Source of the DNA: Calliphora vicina
Lineage: Eukaryota > Arthropoda > Insecta > Diptera > Calliphoridae
Length of the DNA: 64,000 nt
Direction: 5' to 3'
NCBI RefSeq assembly: GCF_958450345.1
Contig: NC_088782.1
Location: 36,880,501-36,944,500, forward strand
How positions within the stretch are numbered: the first letter of the stretch is position 1; each line of letters begins with the position of its first letter. The position numbers and the translations under genes are program-made. The notes below the pieces were generated by a model. The model had not been told where the DNA came from, searched no databases, and worked only from the letters and a program-made list of their open reading frames with translations. Below, piece after piece: positions 1 to 11,195 of this stretch.

Positions 1-38
1 AAATTAGTATCTTTTATTTCGAAACATTTGTACAATAT

Positions 39-651
39 TGTTACGTTTTAACCTTTTCAAAACGTTTGTTTATTTCCTTTAAATAAACCGGATACTTTTG
101 ATGGCAAAAAAACCGTTTAGTAGTTCAAAAATTGTAACAACTCTTTATTTATTTAAAATGTACAACAACCACAGAATTAAATAATCACTCAATGTTTTTT
201 TTTTTAAACGTTTATAAATTCGCATAAATACAGACACACTTTATAATGTACACGAATTCACTTGAAAAACACAGCACACTCAGTTGATGTTTATTCGAAA
301 AGCGTCTCTGATAAACTCACTCACGACTGCAACCTCTGTCACTATTTGTAACACTGCCATCTGAACTCTAGATTTCTCTTTAACTGTCTAGAGGTTTCTA
401 ATACATACGCCATCTGTTGTGTACTTTCTACAATGTTCTTTAACTGAATATTCGAATTCGATTATACGGTCGCAGCAAACAGCGTTGCCAACTTTCGATC
501 AATGGTGAACTAAAAGCTTTTATTCAATGTTAATAATGCCCACAGATATGTTACAGTGTGCTATTACAGCACTGCTATTTGAAAGCATTCTGCTATTTTT
601 AAATCAGCCGTTAAAATCGTTATATTTGAATTCAAGTACAATTTCGTAACA
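39..651. mobile_element. solo LTR of a gypsy-type retrotransposon, copy 1
   Basis: Starts TGTTACG and ends CGTAACA, a perfect 7-bp terminal inverted repeat with canonical TG...CA ends. It is flanked by 4-bp direct repeats ATAT (35-38 and 652-655). Removing it restores the mariner sequence seen in other copies of the window. A second copy lies at 51644-52204. No internal retrotransposon coding region is attached, so this is a solo LTR left by LTR-LTR recombination. A 4-bp ATAT duplication is typical of 17.6/297-type gypsy elements (family knowledge); the clade is inference. Confidence 0.85.
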
Positions 652-1477
652 ATATAAATTTGTTCAAAGTATTGGCCATTGTTTGCTACGACCTTTTTCC
701 ATATTTCTGGCAACATATGGATTCCGAGACAAAATAACTGCTCATCTTTTGAGGCGAAGAACGAATCAAGATAATAACGGATAATCTGTTCTAAAGTGAA
801 GTGTATCCCAGAGAGAGCATTCTGCATCGGACGAAACAAATGGTAGTTGGAAGGGGCACGATCTGGACTATAAAGCGAATGAGGTAAAACTTCAAAACCA
901 CTTCATTCTAAATAATTTGAAAAGGTATTGCAACATGTTGTCATGATGGAATATTACGGTTTAATGTCTGGGCTTTTTCGGCTAATGATCGCTTCAAACG
1001 TATCAGTTGTGTACGGTACAGGTTCCCTAGGATGGTCTGGTCAGATTTCAGCTGCTCATAATAGATAGGACTCTTTTGTTTCCACCAAATACAGAGCATT
1101 ACCTTAGCACCATGTATATTTGGCTTTGGTGTCGTTTCGGCTGGTTGGCAGGGTTTCACATACGATCTCTCGGATTATTGTAATGGATTCATTTTTCATC
1201 GCAAGTAATGATTCGGTGCATCATTTCATTCAAAATCGTCTATCCAGATCTCTCGTCTTTAATTCGTATGGTACCCTATTTCTCATGTTTGGATGAATCC
1301 TGCTCCTCGCAAATATTGTAAAATTGCTGCATGAGTAGCTCATAATGATTTTTCACGCTCTTGTTAAGTTTTACAACAATCTTCATGGAGTAATGCCTTC
1401 AATTCTTGGTCTTCAAACTTTATTTGGCTGGTTGGGCGATCTATGTCTTCCGTGTCAAAATCACCACTTCTGAACCG

Positions 1478-2926
1478 CACAGTGGGGCAGAATCAAAATT
1501 TTTTGGAAATAAATCTGGCATTTCTAAACGGCTAATCCGAACGGGATAAAATTGAATTGGGCGTAGCCAAGGAGTAATCGAGTTTTAGTTATTAAAATGG
1601 GCCCTACAAATGCAACAGGGGCGGCGATATGGGGGCTCAAAGTAGGGTACCTTATACATGTAAAATTTTTAAACACGTGTAATTTTTTTCCCTCCGATTT
1701 CAAAGTTTTTTTATATTTTTGGAAAGCGCTCGGCTAGTACTTGAAAAAACATGCATTCGTGTGATATTTTTCTCTTATAATTTCCAAGTTATATGCACTT
1801 CAAAATTGAAATTTTAAAATTTTGCCATAGCTTGGTCCACTTTTTTAAAAATATAGGACGAATTTTTGGACCGAATGGACACAGTTTTTTTGTTGGTTAG
1901 ACAACTAAATTACGAATAAAATACAAACGATTTCAGAGCAATATCAATTATGGATCCAAAAATAAACGATTTTCAATTTAAATGTTCAAAAAATAGTTGA
2001 TTCTTTGCTGTTTTTTGTGACTTAACTCTTTTTTTTTATTAAAAATAAACTTTATTTAAGAACATATAACAATTTTATATTTTTCTGTAAGGTATCTTTA
2101 CGATGTTCTTTGGTATAAAAATTATGTCCTATTTTTTGAGTATGTCGCCCTTACTCCCTTCGGAATGTGACCTATTTTTTTTATCAAAATTTCAAGTTTA
2201 TGCCACATGTTCTAAAATCCCAAAGCTGGGATCAAAAAAACGGGAAGCAGTTTTAGAAACCTTGATGTGTTCTTTATTTATTCTCAAAGGATTTTCCCAG
2301 CCCAGAAAGAAATGTGGACCCCCTGGGCAAAATTGTAAAAAATACCATTTTTGGGATTTTTGCTCCAATTTTTAGTAATTGCGGGATTCCCTTTGACCTT
2401 TTGACAAGTAAAAAACGTTGAAAATTTCATTGATAATGTGCTGTTTTTCTATAGCGAAGAGTGTTTTGAGTGGACGTTTTACATGTATTTTGTTACAATA
2501 ACAAAACACATGTTAAATTGCCACTCAAAGTACTCATTCGCTATAGAAAAACAGCACATAAATAAAGATTTTATTACATATTTATTGAGATTCTAAAACT
2601 AAAATTTGTAGCAACATTTGAATAGGATTGCAAATATTAGGAACAATTTGATCCATATTTATTCCGAGTGTTTGGTCTTACAAAAAAATTGCAAGTCAAT
2701 AACTCAATTAGATTAAAAAATATGCCACTTTAAAACTCCGTCCATCAAAAATATTACACTTTTTCATACTAAAAAATCGGATGGGAAACAAAAAAATTAC
2801 ACGAGTTTAAAAATTTTACATGTCGAAGGTACCCTACTTTCAGCCCCCATCCCGATATCACGATCGGACCAGCCGTTTAGAAATGCCAGATTTATTTCCA
2901 AAAAATTTTGATTCTGCTGCACTGTG
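1478..2926. mobile_element. non-autonomous Transib-like element 1 (1449 bp)
   Basis: Both termini carry the heptamer CACAGTG (left at 1478, right as CACTGTG ending at 2926) within terminal inverted repeats of about 55 bp that differ at roughly two positions. Flanks are AACCG on both sides (1473-1477, 2927-2931). The repeat can also be read as 9 bp because neighbouring bases match by chance; the 5-bp reading is preferred because element 2 at 14922 has unambiguous 5-bp flanks. No long coding frame is present (the longest, at 2103-2375, is AT-rich and unrecognised), so it would need a transposase supplied elsewhere. It is inserted in mariner copy A. Confidence 0.75.
2438..2557. repeat. internal inverted repeat of Transib-like element 1
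   Basis: Arms of about 36 bp at 2438-2473 and 2521-2557 are nearly complementary. Both carry the CTATAG core and GTGCTG/CAGCAC ends and enclose about 47 nt. It would fold as a hairpin inside the element. Its role is unknown. Confidence 0.7.
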
Positions 2927-2955
2927 AACCGCACAAACCATCTCATGTTTTTTAT

Positions 2956-4127
2956 TTAATCAAAATCAATGTTAAACGTACTGCAGCTTACTTAACTCCT
3001 TACCCAAAAATTCTGTTTATAAAAAAATGTTTTTAAAAAAGAACTTGTTCATAAATCCTTATTAAGGACACATGACACAATTTCACTTAAATGCTAAACA
3101 TCCATCATTAGTTAAACTATATGTGTCAATAAACTAGGATTAACTAAAGATTAAAACACAATTTTTTACCTACTTGCTTTCTTCTTTTGTTTAAACAGCT
3201 TCCGGTTTACCAAACAAATAATTTGCAAAAAAATATATTTTTTAAGGATAAAAATGGCAAAATTTACCCCAAAAGAAAACTAGACAATAGAAAATATATT
3301 TTCGAAAATAAAATGCAGTGCGGCGTAAAAGTAAAAGTAAATTGTTTTTTTGCATTATTTATTATTGTTCATGTAAAACATTTAATCATTACACATTCTT
3401 TTTTATGATTCATTTTTTTGTATTATTGGGTCTTTTACATGTTTGCCAACCATAAATTGTTTTTGTATTTGTAACGTATTTTCAGACTCAAACAATCACT
3501 CATACGATACCATATGAATGATTAAGGATAATGATAAAAAAGTAAATAAGACCAAAAAAAGACAAAAAACAAAAAAAAGAATTGAGAAGGAAATCACGCA
3601 ACCGTTAATTTGTTGCTTATAAAAGAAAATGAGAAAACAAAAGGAAGTTGCAATTGTTGTTGTTGCTGCTGGTTTATAGGTTGATACGTTAATTGTTGTG
3701 TATTGTTATTGTTTACTCTTTGCCAACTTGGCCATCTGTCCTAGTTTAATACAACCAACGAACATTGTCGTAGAGACAGACAGGACTTAACTAAACTACT
3801 GTACATACACTGTACAGTGTTTAGATTTGAATGCTCTGAAGTCAGCGGTATTCAATTGGACAACAGTGACAACATTTATTTACAAGTGTGAATGAGTCAA
3901 AAGGATTGTTTTGAAGTGACACGCATTATTGTTTATTTAACACACCTGCTGTAAAATAAAGCAAAAGTGATTTGTTTGTTAAAAAAGCGGACAAATTCAT
4001 GTTAAACTTAAGGTTTAATAGTTACAACATAGTTTTAAATGTCAGTTAGAAAACGCGAATTATTGTGCCCGAAGAGTTAGAGAGTTAGAATGTCATTTAA
4101 CTGGGTTTAAATAGAAAAGTCAAAGAA
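2956..4127. other. AT-rich stretch without recognised genes
   Basis: Only short low-complexity frames are seen, the longest at 3187-3408 and unlike any protein I know. GTT/GCT-rich runs near 3650-3680 are simple sequence. Nothing functional can be supported. Confidence 0.5.
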
Positions 4128-5873
4128 AACAAGTAAGAGTGCTATATTCGGCCGTGCCGAATCTTAAATACCCTCCACCTAAATATGATGGTATAACAAC
4201 TGAAATAATATACTTAACAATTGTTAGAAAGACTAGTTTACGCAGAAGATATTTTATTTCAAAAGTACAAACAATTTTTATCTAATTCAGCAATTTATAA
4301 TTGAAATTCCTATTAGAACATATGAAATTTAACAATTTATATACTTAATAATTAGTTAATACGTTTGAATCAACATTTTTCCTTTTTAACCTCAAGTGAA
4401 GAAACAGAGTATAAAAAGGGTATACAAATATATTTCAATTATTTCAAAATATTGAGTTGTTGGACTTATATGGGAGCTATAACCAATTATTGGACCTATC
4501 ATCGTAAAATTTGATACATCCATTATTGTATATAATGAACAAATTTGTTTCGAATTCCAACCTGATAACTATATTTGTAAGAAATTTATGAGGTTTTTAT
4601 TGATTTTCGGGAGTGGACCATATATGGGAGCTATGGTTAAATATGGACCGATATTCACAAAATCCAGTAGTATGATTGCTGGATAAAAATTACTGATCTG
4701 TGCGTAATTTCATTTTAATATCGATTTGTTTTAAATATTTATTAAGGTTAATATATTTTTCGGAAATGGGCCTTATAGGGGAGCTATGACCAATTATCGG
4801 CCAATCTGCGTAAAATTTGGTACAGTGATTGCTATGTATATGAGTATTATTTGTGTTGAATTTTAGCTTTATAAATATATTTCTAAGAGATTTATGAGTA
4901 CTTAACTGATTTTCGGAATTGGACCTTATATGGGAGCTATGGTCAAATATGGACCGATATTCACAAAATCCTGTAGTATGATTTCTAACTATAAATTAGA
5001 GATTTGTGTAAAATTTTGTTTTGATATTGATATTTTTTAGATATTTATGTAGGTTAATGTGTTTTTCGGAAGTGGTCCTTATATGGGAGCTATAACCAAT
5101 TATGGACCGACCTACATAGAATTAGGTACAGCGATTTGGGTATATATGGGGACTATTTATAACGAATTTCAACTTAATAGCGATATTTATAAGACATTTA
5201 TGCTTATTTAAGTGATTTTCGGAAGTGAACTTTATATGGGAGCTATGGTCAAATATGGGCCGATCCACAAATAATTTGGTGTTGTGATTTTTTTATGTAC
5301 GAATATTATTTTTCCTGAATTTTGTGTGGATACTGCAATTTGGTAGGAATTTACAGACCATAGAACCATATTTCGGAAAGAAATTTGTATGGGGGCTAGG
5401 AGAAATCATGAACCGATTCTTATAATTTTTACCAGAGTTATTTAAAAATAACGTGTCCAAAATTTGATGGTATTATCTGCAATATATTTGCACAAATAAC
5501 AAAAACAATTTTAAAATTATCAAGTTTTTTTTTAGGTTGTCTTAGATTTTGGTTCATAGCTCTGGTTCCACTGAACCGATTTTGCTGATTTTCAATACCA
5601 AACTGCTTAGGAGAACAGTAAACATTTTTCTTGCAAGTTTACCAGCTTTCGTTGGCTATTTTGACCGTGAGCGTGTTTTACACAGACAGACAGACAGACG
5701 GACAGACAGACGGACAGACAGACGGACATAGCTCAATCGACTTAGAATTTCATAAGGATCGATAATATATATATTTTGTTGGGTCTCAGATGAATATTTC
5801 TCAATGTTACACACGGAATGACAAACTTATATATACCCTCATTTACCACCTATGGTGGTGGAGGGTATAAAAA
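4128..5873 (+). repeat. hairpin-ended repeat, copy A1, with seven 153-bp units
   Basis: Starts AACAAGTAAGAGTGC, followed by a perfect 6-bp-stem hairpin at 4147-4161 (TTCGGC-CGT-GCCGAA). It ends in GGTGGTGGAGGGTATAAAAA. Inside, the motif TGGGAGCTAT recurs at 4471, 4625, 4778, 4931, 5084 and 5237, with a degenerate seventh at 5390: spacing 153-154 bp throughout. Units alternate between two types after the motif (AACCAATTAT versus GGTCAAATAT). Relatives occur at 35391, 37266, 39149, 49054, 59257, 61629 and 63911. No coding capacity is evident; it is a non-autonomous interspersed repeat of uncertain class. Confidence 0.75.
5676..5728. repeat. CAGA/CGGACAGA simple repeat
   Basis: A run of CAGACAGA and CGGACAGA units near the end of repeat copy A1. 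Shorter versions sit at the matching position in sister copies (for example about 35898). It makes a spurious RTDRRTD-type frame. Confidence 0.8.
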
Positions 5874-5889
5874 TTACTTTGGTTATCTC

Positions 5890-6262
5890 CTGAAGCACAC
5901 CGATTGTTTACCAAAGCTTATGGTGAATGTTTTCCATCAGTTTAAATTTTGACACGGATTTTGACACGGAAAACAAAGATCGCCTAGGCCAGCCACAAAA
6001 GTTTGAAGACCAAGAATTGAAGGCATTACTCCATGAAGCTTGCAAAATCATTGAATCTACCCAAGCAGCAAAATTTCAAAATGTTTGCGAGCAGCTGGAT
6101 TCATCCAGAAATAGGGAAATCTCCCTCTCTGGGATACGCTTCACTTTGGAACAGAGTTAACGATATTATTGGGAAAGGGTTTTAGCCAATACATGACCAA
6201 TACATTGAATAAATTTATATTGTACAAATGTTTCAAAATAAAGGCTAACAATTTGAAAAAAA
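5890..6262 (+). mobile_element. mariner copy B, internal-deletion derivative
   Basis: The plus-strand frame 5927-6160 reads mariner N-terminal residues (FDTDFDTENKDRLGQPQKFE, then LKALLHEACK). It then jumps directly to the region that normally sits near the C-terminus (SLSGIRFTLEQS) and to the mariner 3' end at about 6262. The middle of the transposase gene, including most catalytic residues, is deleted, so it is non-functional. Confidence 0.8.
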
Positions 6263-6269
6263 TCCTGTT

Positions 6270-6860
6270 CATAGAACACTCTATTGAAGTTAAGAGTCTT
6301 GCATTTGGCGATTCCTATCTTTAAATTTAAATGAATGTGCATCCGAAATGTGCAATTTTCCATGACTATGGCACATACATCAGGTTGTGATTTGTGGCAT
6401 ATTCGCATAGAGCTGCGACTTAGGAAAATCCCACAAAATTCTAACGTGGTCAAATTGCATGATTTCGGTGGATAGTTGACATAACCTCTACGTGAGATAA
6501 CCATGCCCTCAAAGCGCTCGTGCAGAATGTCCAATGTGTAACCACATGTTGCTGGTGTCCATATCATCAAATTCAGGTGGGATGAAGTTGGTAATCATAG
6601 AAGCTCTCGACCTTGACGGTGATAAACTGACCAACGTTGTTCTCAAATAAATATGGACCGATGACTTCTCCAGACTAAAATCCACACCAAACATTGACTT
6701 TTTCTTCATGCATTGTACGCTCTTGTACGAGGATGGGTCAATAACTTCATGGCTTTTTGAATTTCCGGAATCTTAACTGAAAGAGCACCACTGCTCTTGT
6801 GAACAAGCATCTGCCAATTGACTCCTGTCAAGACTACTACAGTAGCAGACTACCTCGTGA
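6270..6860 (-). pseudogene. fragment of a second mariner-like transposase family
   Basis: Minus-strand frames 6509-6709 and 6166-6570 (overlapping, frame-shifted) contain SMFGVDFS...SSVHIYL and, further on, GYVNYPPKSCNLTTLEF. This is the shape of the W-PP-SCDLTPLDFFLWG block of IS630/Tc1/mariner transposases, which carries the third catalytic Asp region. It abuts mariner copy B. Related fragments lie at 16340-16745, 41850-42270 and 50720-51050, all disrupted. Confidence 0.65.
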
Positions 6861-6879
6861 CTTCAGGAGAAATTAGAAA

Positions 6880-8660
6880 AAAGTGAATTTCGTGTGCTCA
6901 TTAAGCATTAATTTTTAAGAACTCAAATTAATCAATTAAAGGCTAAGCTTGATAAATATTATGCGAACTTTGCACCATCAGTTTCAATGGTAAGAAAGTG
7001 GTTTACTGAATTTCGTTGTGGCCGTACAAGCACGGAAGATGCTGAATGTTCTGGATGCCCCGTTGAAACAAATCCAAAAAAAAAAAATAATAATATGGTG
7101 TTGGCCGAACGGAGATTGAAAAATCGAGAGATTGTGGAAGTCATAGGCATCTCACACGGTTCAGTGGTTTCAATTTTGAGTGATTACCTGCACAGAGGAA
7201 ACAGATTCGTTGTGGTAACCGAATTTGTCGCCAATCGAATTTAGTCAGTTGTATGTACTATCTCAGTAATCAGTTGCAACTACTGAATGTTTTCGGTAGA
7301 CACAACTGACTTTTGAGGAAAATAATTCGGCAGGCATAACTGAATATGGCAGTGATTGTAACTAATATACATATATTTTTTTGGTTTTTCCTTATTCTCA
7401 CTAAAATACACATTCTTTTACTATATTTGTTACTCTTTATTTTATAAGTAATTTAAACGGTAACAGAAAAAACATTAAAATTGGCTTTTTTGAAATTTGT
7501 CTGATTAAGAATAAACACATGTTGACCAAGTATTGTCCTCATTACATCGTCCTATAAAGATCTAACAAATCGTTGATGCTTGACGAAAATGGTTTGGAAA
7601 TTGTGTCAATAACTGCCTGGTTTCATGCCTCTTTCTTATTACATAGCCATTCTGCAAAATAATAATTCATTAATGTTGGCCGTATCATGTCTCATACAAT
7701 ATTTTATATTCAATAAACTTACCTTCTTTACTAATCTTGAAAAGATTTACATACATATGTATGAATGATCTTAATTTCTCTCAAATGGGATTACTTAATT
7801 TATGAGAATCTTCTTTTACAAACAGATTTTGGATTTTTGTTAATATTTTAATTTCATTTTTATATTATTTGTTTCTAAATGTCAAAACATATTCAACAAC
7901 TATTGCCACAATTACTAATAGGTTGGGAACACAGATTCATTATTATATATCTTTTACAATAACCGGTTATTATAACAAAGAGCGTATAATATTATACAAA
8001 TATTTTGGTATTACAGAATTATTGATTGTAATCCTTATATTAATGGTTATGAAAACTAATTTACTAAATTTAATTCAGTTGTGTAATCCGACCAAGTCAG
8101 AATTTCTTTTGTGAAGTCCCAAATTGATTATACCGATTATATTTACTATTGTGAGAATCTATCTTCCATTACAATTATGCTTTTACAGTTATATGAGTAG
8201 AAAATCTAATGAATTAAAAAACTTTTAGTAATTACAAATATTATACAGTTCCTTTTATTAAATTTTAATAATGACAACCGATTTCCAACCAATCTGTTTT
8301 CTGTGTGTGGGTATAATAAAGCTTACAGTAAAATGGGTGCCGTGTTTGCTCACATTCGGATGCACAAAAGGGTACACACATATGCAGTTTCCATTACAAA
8401 AATCCATGAATTAGGCAACGAAATATTTCTTCTTTCTCCCTATTCTCCGGATTTAGCACCGAGTGACTATTTCTTGTTTTCAAACCTGAAGAAATATCTA
8501 GGCTGAAAGAGATTTGATTCCAACAATGATATCATCTGACAAAAAATACCTATTTTTATGACCTAGATAAATCTTAAATTTTTTTAAGGAATAAAAAAAT
8601 TGAAGAAACGTTGGACAAAGTGCATAGAGCTTAAAGGAGACTATATTGAAACATAAAATA
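6880..8660 (+). mobile_element. irritans-like mariner copy D, split by a 1.1 kb insertion
   Basis: 6880-7186 encodes a transposase N-terminal helix-turn-helix region: VRKWFTEFRCGRTSTEDAE and then REIVEVIGISHGSVVSIL. After an insertion at about 7191-8307, the C-terminal part resumes with PYSPDLAPSDYFLFSNLKKY, containing the third catalytic Asp of the mariner DD34D triad, and trails off by about 8660 (KRWTKCIELKGDY). The middle part and the first catalytic Asp are absent. A stop and poly-Lys/Asn slippage are present. It is a dead copy, from a different subfamily than copies A, C, E and F. Confidence 0.8.
7191..8307. mobile_element. long TA-type MITE (about 1.1 kb) inside mariner D
   Basis: Ends resemble the 247-bp MITE pair at 10539 and 10949: CACAGAGGAAACAGATTCG at the left and the complementary CTGTTTTCTGTGTG at the right. 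The outer dinucleotides read TG on each side, probably mutated TA. The interior is much longer than in the 247-bp copies and AT-rich; no transposase is recognised in the frames near 7869-8114. It may be a longer parental form or one that captured sequence. Confidence 0.6.
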
Positions 8661-9004
8661 ATTTGTTATCCAAAGACCTGTGTATCATTAAAAAAGGCTC
8701 GGATTTTTGACCCACGAAATATCTCATGTGGATGTTGACGCCCAGATGAGGCCCAGAAAGGGTCAGATTCCAACTACTCCAGTTCCCATTCAAAGAACGC
8801 ACATCGTTGTCTATGGTCGTTTACCTTCAGCTCCTGGGTCAGTTGAATTGTGTAGGAATACAAAGTCATGGCGCAAAATTTATCAAGTTGTGGTATACGA
8901 AAGTCCTAGTTGTTGTGAGTTGTTATATGAGAAGGAATCACTGTACGTCATTTCCATTTAATCCTGAATTATTGATGGTTTTGCATTTATCATTTCCGAA
9001 TGAC
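8660..9004. other. no recognised gene
   Basis: A frame of 84 codons runs 8707-8961 on the plus strand, but I cannot assign it. It starts no recognisable domain and has no visible partner exon. Confidence 0.4.
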
Positions 9005-10315
9005 TTTTTTTTTTTTTTTTTTTTTTATTAATTCTTCAATTACATAACCGAGCCCTTAAGGGCCTTATATGGTTAATAAAAGCTACTAACTATATAAAAA
9101 ACTACAATTAACAAAAATATATACATTTAAATTTAAAGTACTATACATAGTAAATAAAGTACAAAATAAGTAATCATTAAGATTCGAGATCAATAAATAG
9201 TAAAAGTGAAAACAAGCCATAATGAATGCTGGATAAGATTCTTATTGTTTTTCATTGCTTAACAGTACATAGTATAGTTTTAAATAATCTTTATAAATCT
9301 GTTACGCGTTAAGATAAACATGCGATTCTGCAAGTTCTAATAATTTTAATTGAGGAAGTGTATAAGAAAATTTTCTCAATTCTCTCGGTAAGGCATTCCA
9401 AATTTTAGATAAACGAATTTGAAACGATTTCTGAAAGCAGTTCAAGTGTCTAATGGGAAAAATTATCTGAGTGTTTCTGGTCGAACGAGAAAAATTAAAC
9501 ATGCCAACAATATACCCAGGGTAACCTTTAACAATTGATTTATAAAAAAATAATAGCATCCTAATACCAATAAAATCATCAAAAGATGATCCAAGGAACT
9601 TATATATATGCTGAGTAACATGATCTCGTATTTCAAACCAAAAACGTAACGGATAATCCTGTTAAAAATCTGTCTATATTTTCTTAGTATCTGGGCCCCT
9701 GTACCCGAAAATACTTCGGCGCAATATAGTATATGTGGCATTAAGACAGCCGAAGTAACTCGTCTTCTGATTGAGCAAGGTAAATGAATATTTAGTGAAT
9801 ATAATCTTTTTAATATAAATGATATTCGGGAGGATAACAAATTGAGATGTGGAGAAAAATTCAATAGGTTATCTATAACAAGACCTAGACATCTCATCTT
9901 ATTAACAAATTCAACAGGAACATCATTAATTCTGATATGCATACTGCCAGTATCAAAACCAAATCCCATTAACTTTGTCTTGATTGGGTTTACACGGAAA
10001 CCATTGTCAGATGCCCATGATGCAACACTATGAATGATGTAATTAACACCCTCCTCCAACACATCCACAAATTCAGCATCAGAATAACAAACAAATTGGA
10101 CATCGTCAGCATATACAAAGGGCAAACAGGAAACGCCGTTAAACCTAAGTAAGAGGTCGTTAATATAGATCATAAAAAAAAGTGGGCCAATTACGGATCC
10201 CTGTGGAACACCACTAGTGATCCGTAGTAGTGATCCGTACAGTGGAGAAAACACTGGGGCCAGGAAAAATACTTCATCAACAATATCCACAGCGATTTTA
10301 TCACCATATTGTTGC
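9005..10315 (-). mobile_element. 5'-truncated LINE with reverse transcriptase remnant
   Basis: The minus-strand frame 9463-10290 carries reverse-transcriptase signatures: GVPQGSVIGPLFFMIYIN (palm motif) and FVYADDVQF (catalytic YADD box), then FRVNPIKTKLMGF and a KYRQIFNRIIRYVFG thumb/C-terminal region. A frameshift near 9470-9560 moves the last part (RLSKIWNALPRELR) into another frame (9302-9559). A T-run at 9007-9027 is the element's poly(A) tail. Upstream endonuclease and ORF1 regions are absent. Non-functional; clade uncertain. Confidence 0.85.
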
Positions 10316-10538
10316 TAAATTATATAGAAACATATCAAACATCCATTACAAATAAATTTAATTTTTTTTAAATGTTTAGCTATTATTTTGAAACATTTGA
10401 ACAATATAAATTTATGCAATGTATTGGTCATTATTAGCTATGAACATTTCCCATCCTTCTGGCAACATATGGATTCCGAGCCAAAAGAACTGCTCATCTT
10501 TTGAGGCCATGAACGAATCAAGCCAATATCGGATACTA

Positions 10539-10785
10539 CACAGAGAAAACAGATTCGTGATAGCAACCGAATTTGTTGCCAATCGAATGATTCTGCCTTA
10601 GTGATCGAATTTTACAGTTGTGTCTACAAAATTTTAGAAGGGATAACCAACGATTGGTTTCTTCAACTGAAATTCTTCTTTATCAACTGACTTTCAGTTG
10701 ATAGAACCGAAAAATTCTATGTGTACAACCGAATCATTCGATTGGCAACAAATTCGGTTGCTATCACGAATCTGTTTTCTGTGTG
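10539..10785 (+). mobile_element. TA-flanked MITE, copy C1 (247 bp)
   Basis: Terminal inverted repeats of about 55-60 bp start CACAGAGAAAACAGATTCG and end in its complement. It is flanked by TA (10537-10538, 10786-10787). The mariner sequence on either side is continuous once the MITE is removed. Non-coding; TA target use suggests mobilisation by a Tc1/mariner-class transposase. Confidence 0.85.
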
Positions 10786-10948
10786 TATGTTCCAAAGTAA
10801 AGCATATCCCAGAGATAATGGTCGGACATGCAACTTGTAACCGAGCGTTGTCATGATGGATTATTACGATTTCATGTTTAGACGCATATTTTGGGTGTTT
10901 TTCGGCCAATGCTCGCTTCAAACGAATCAGTTGCGTTCGGTATAACTA

Positions 10949-11195
10949 CACAGAGAATACAGATTCATGATAGCAACCGAATTTGTTGCCAATCGAATGA
11001 TTCGGTTGTACACATAGAATTTTTCGGTTATATCAATAGAAAGACAGTTGACAAAGAAGAATTTCGATTAAAGCAACCAAACTTTTGTTACCCCTTTTAA
11101 AATTCTATAGCCACAACTGTAAAATTCGGTCACTAAGGTAGAATCATTCGATTGGCAACAAATTCGGTTGCTACCATGAATCTGTTTTCTCTGTG
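10949..11195 (-). mobile_element. TA-flanked MITE, copy C2, opposite orientation to C1
   Basis: Same ends and length as C1, but its asymmetric interior reads as the reverse complement of C1. It is flanked by TA (10947-10948, 11196-11197) and lies only 163 bp from C1 in the same mariner. Confidence 0.85.

Larger units (their letters stand above)
1..2955 (-). mobile_element. mariner transposon copy A, 5'-truncated and twice interrupted
   Basis: Decayed Tc1/mariner element, mauritiana-like by protein. The minus-strand frames at 564-839 and 941-1159 hold a transposase C-terminal part (ending like ...WKKVVANNGQYFEQ) and a middle part with a CIWW motif followed by LKSDQTILGNLYRTQL. Frames are broken, so no active transposase remains. 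It is interrupted by a solo LTR at 39-651 and by a Transib-like element at 1478-2926; mariner sequence resumes for about 25 bp after the latter. The transposase N-terminal part is missing. Other copies here (31.5, 60.5 and 10.4 kb) supply the comparison sequence that fixes both insertion points. Confidence 0.85.

Noticed and set aside
5549..5731. Short frame ending in RTDRRTDRRT
   Set aside because: It is the translation of the CAGA/CGGACAGA simple repeat within a dispersed repeat.
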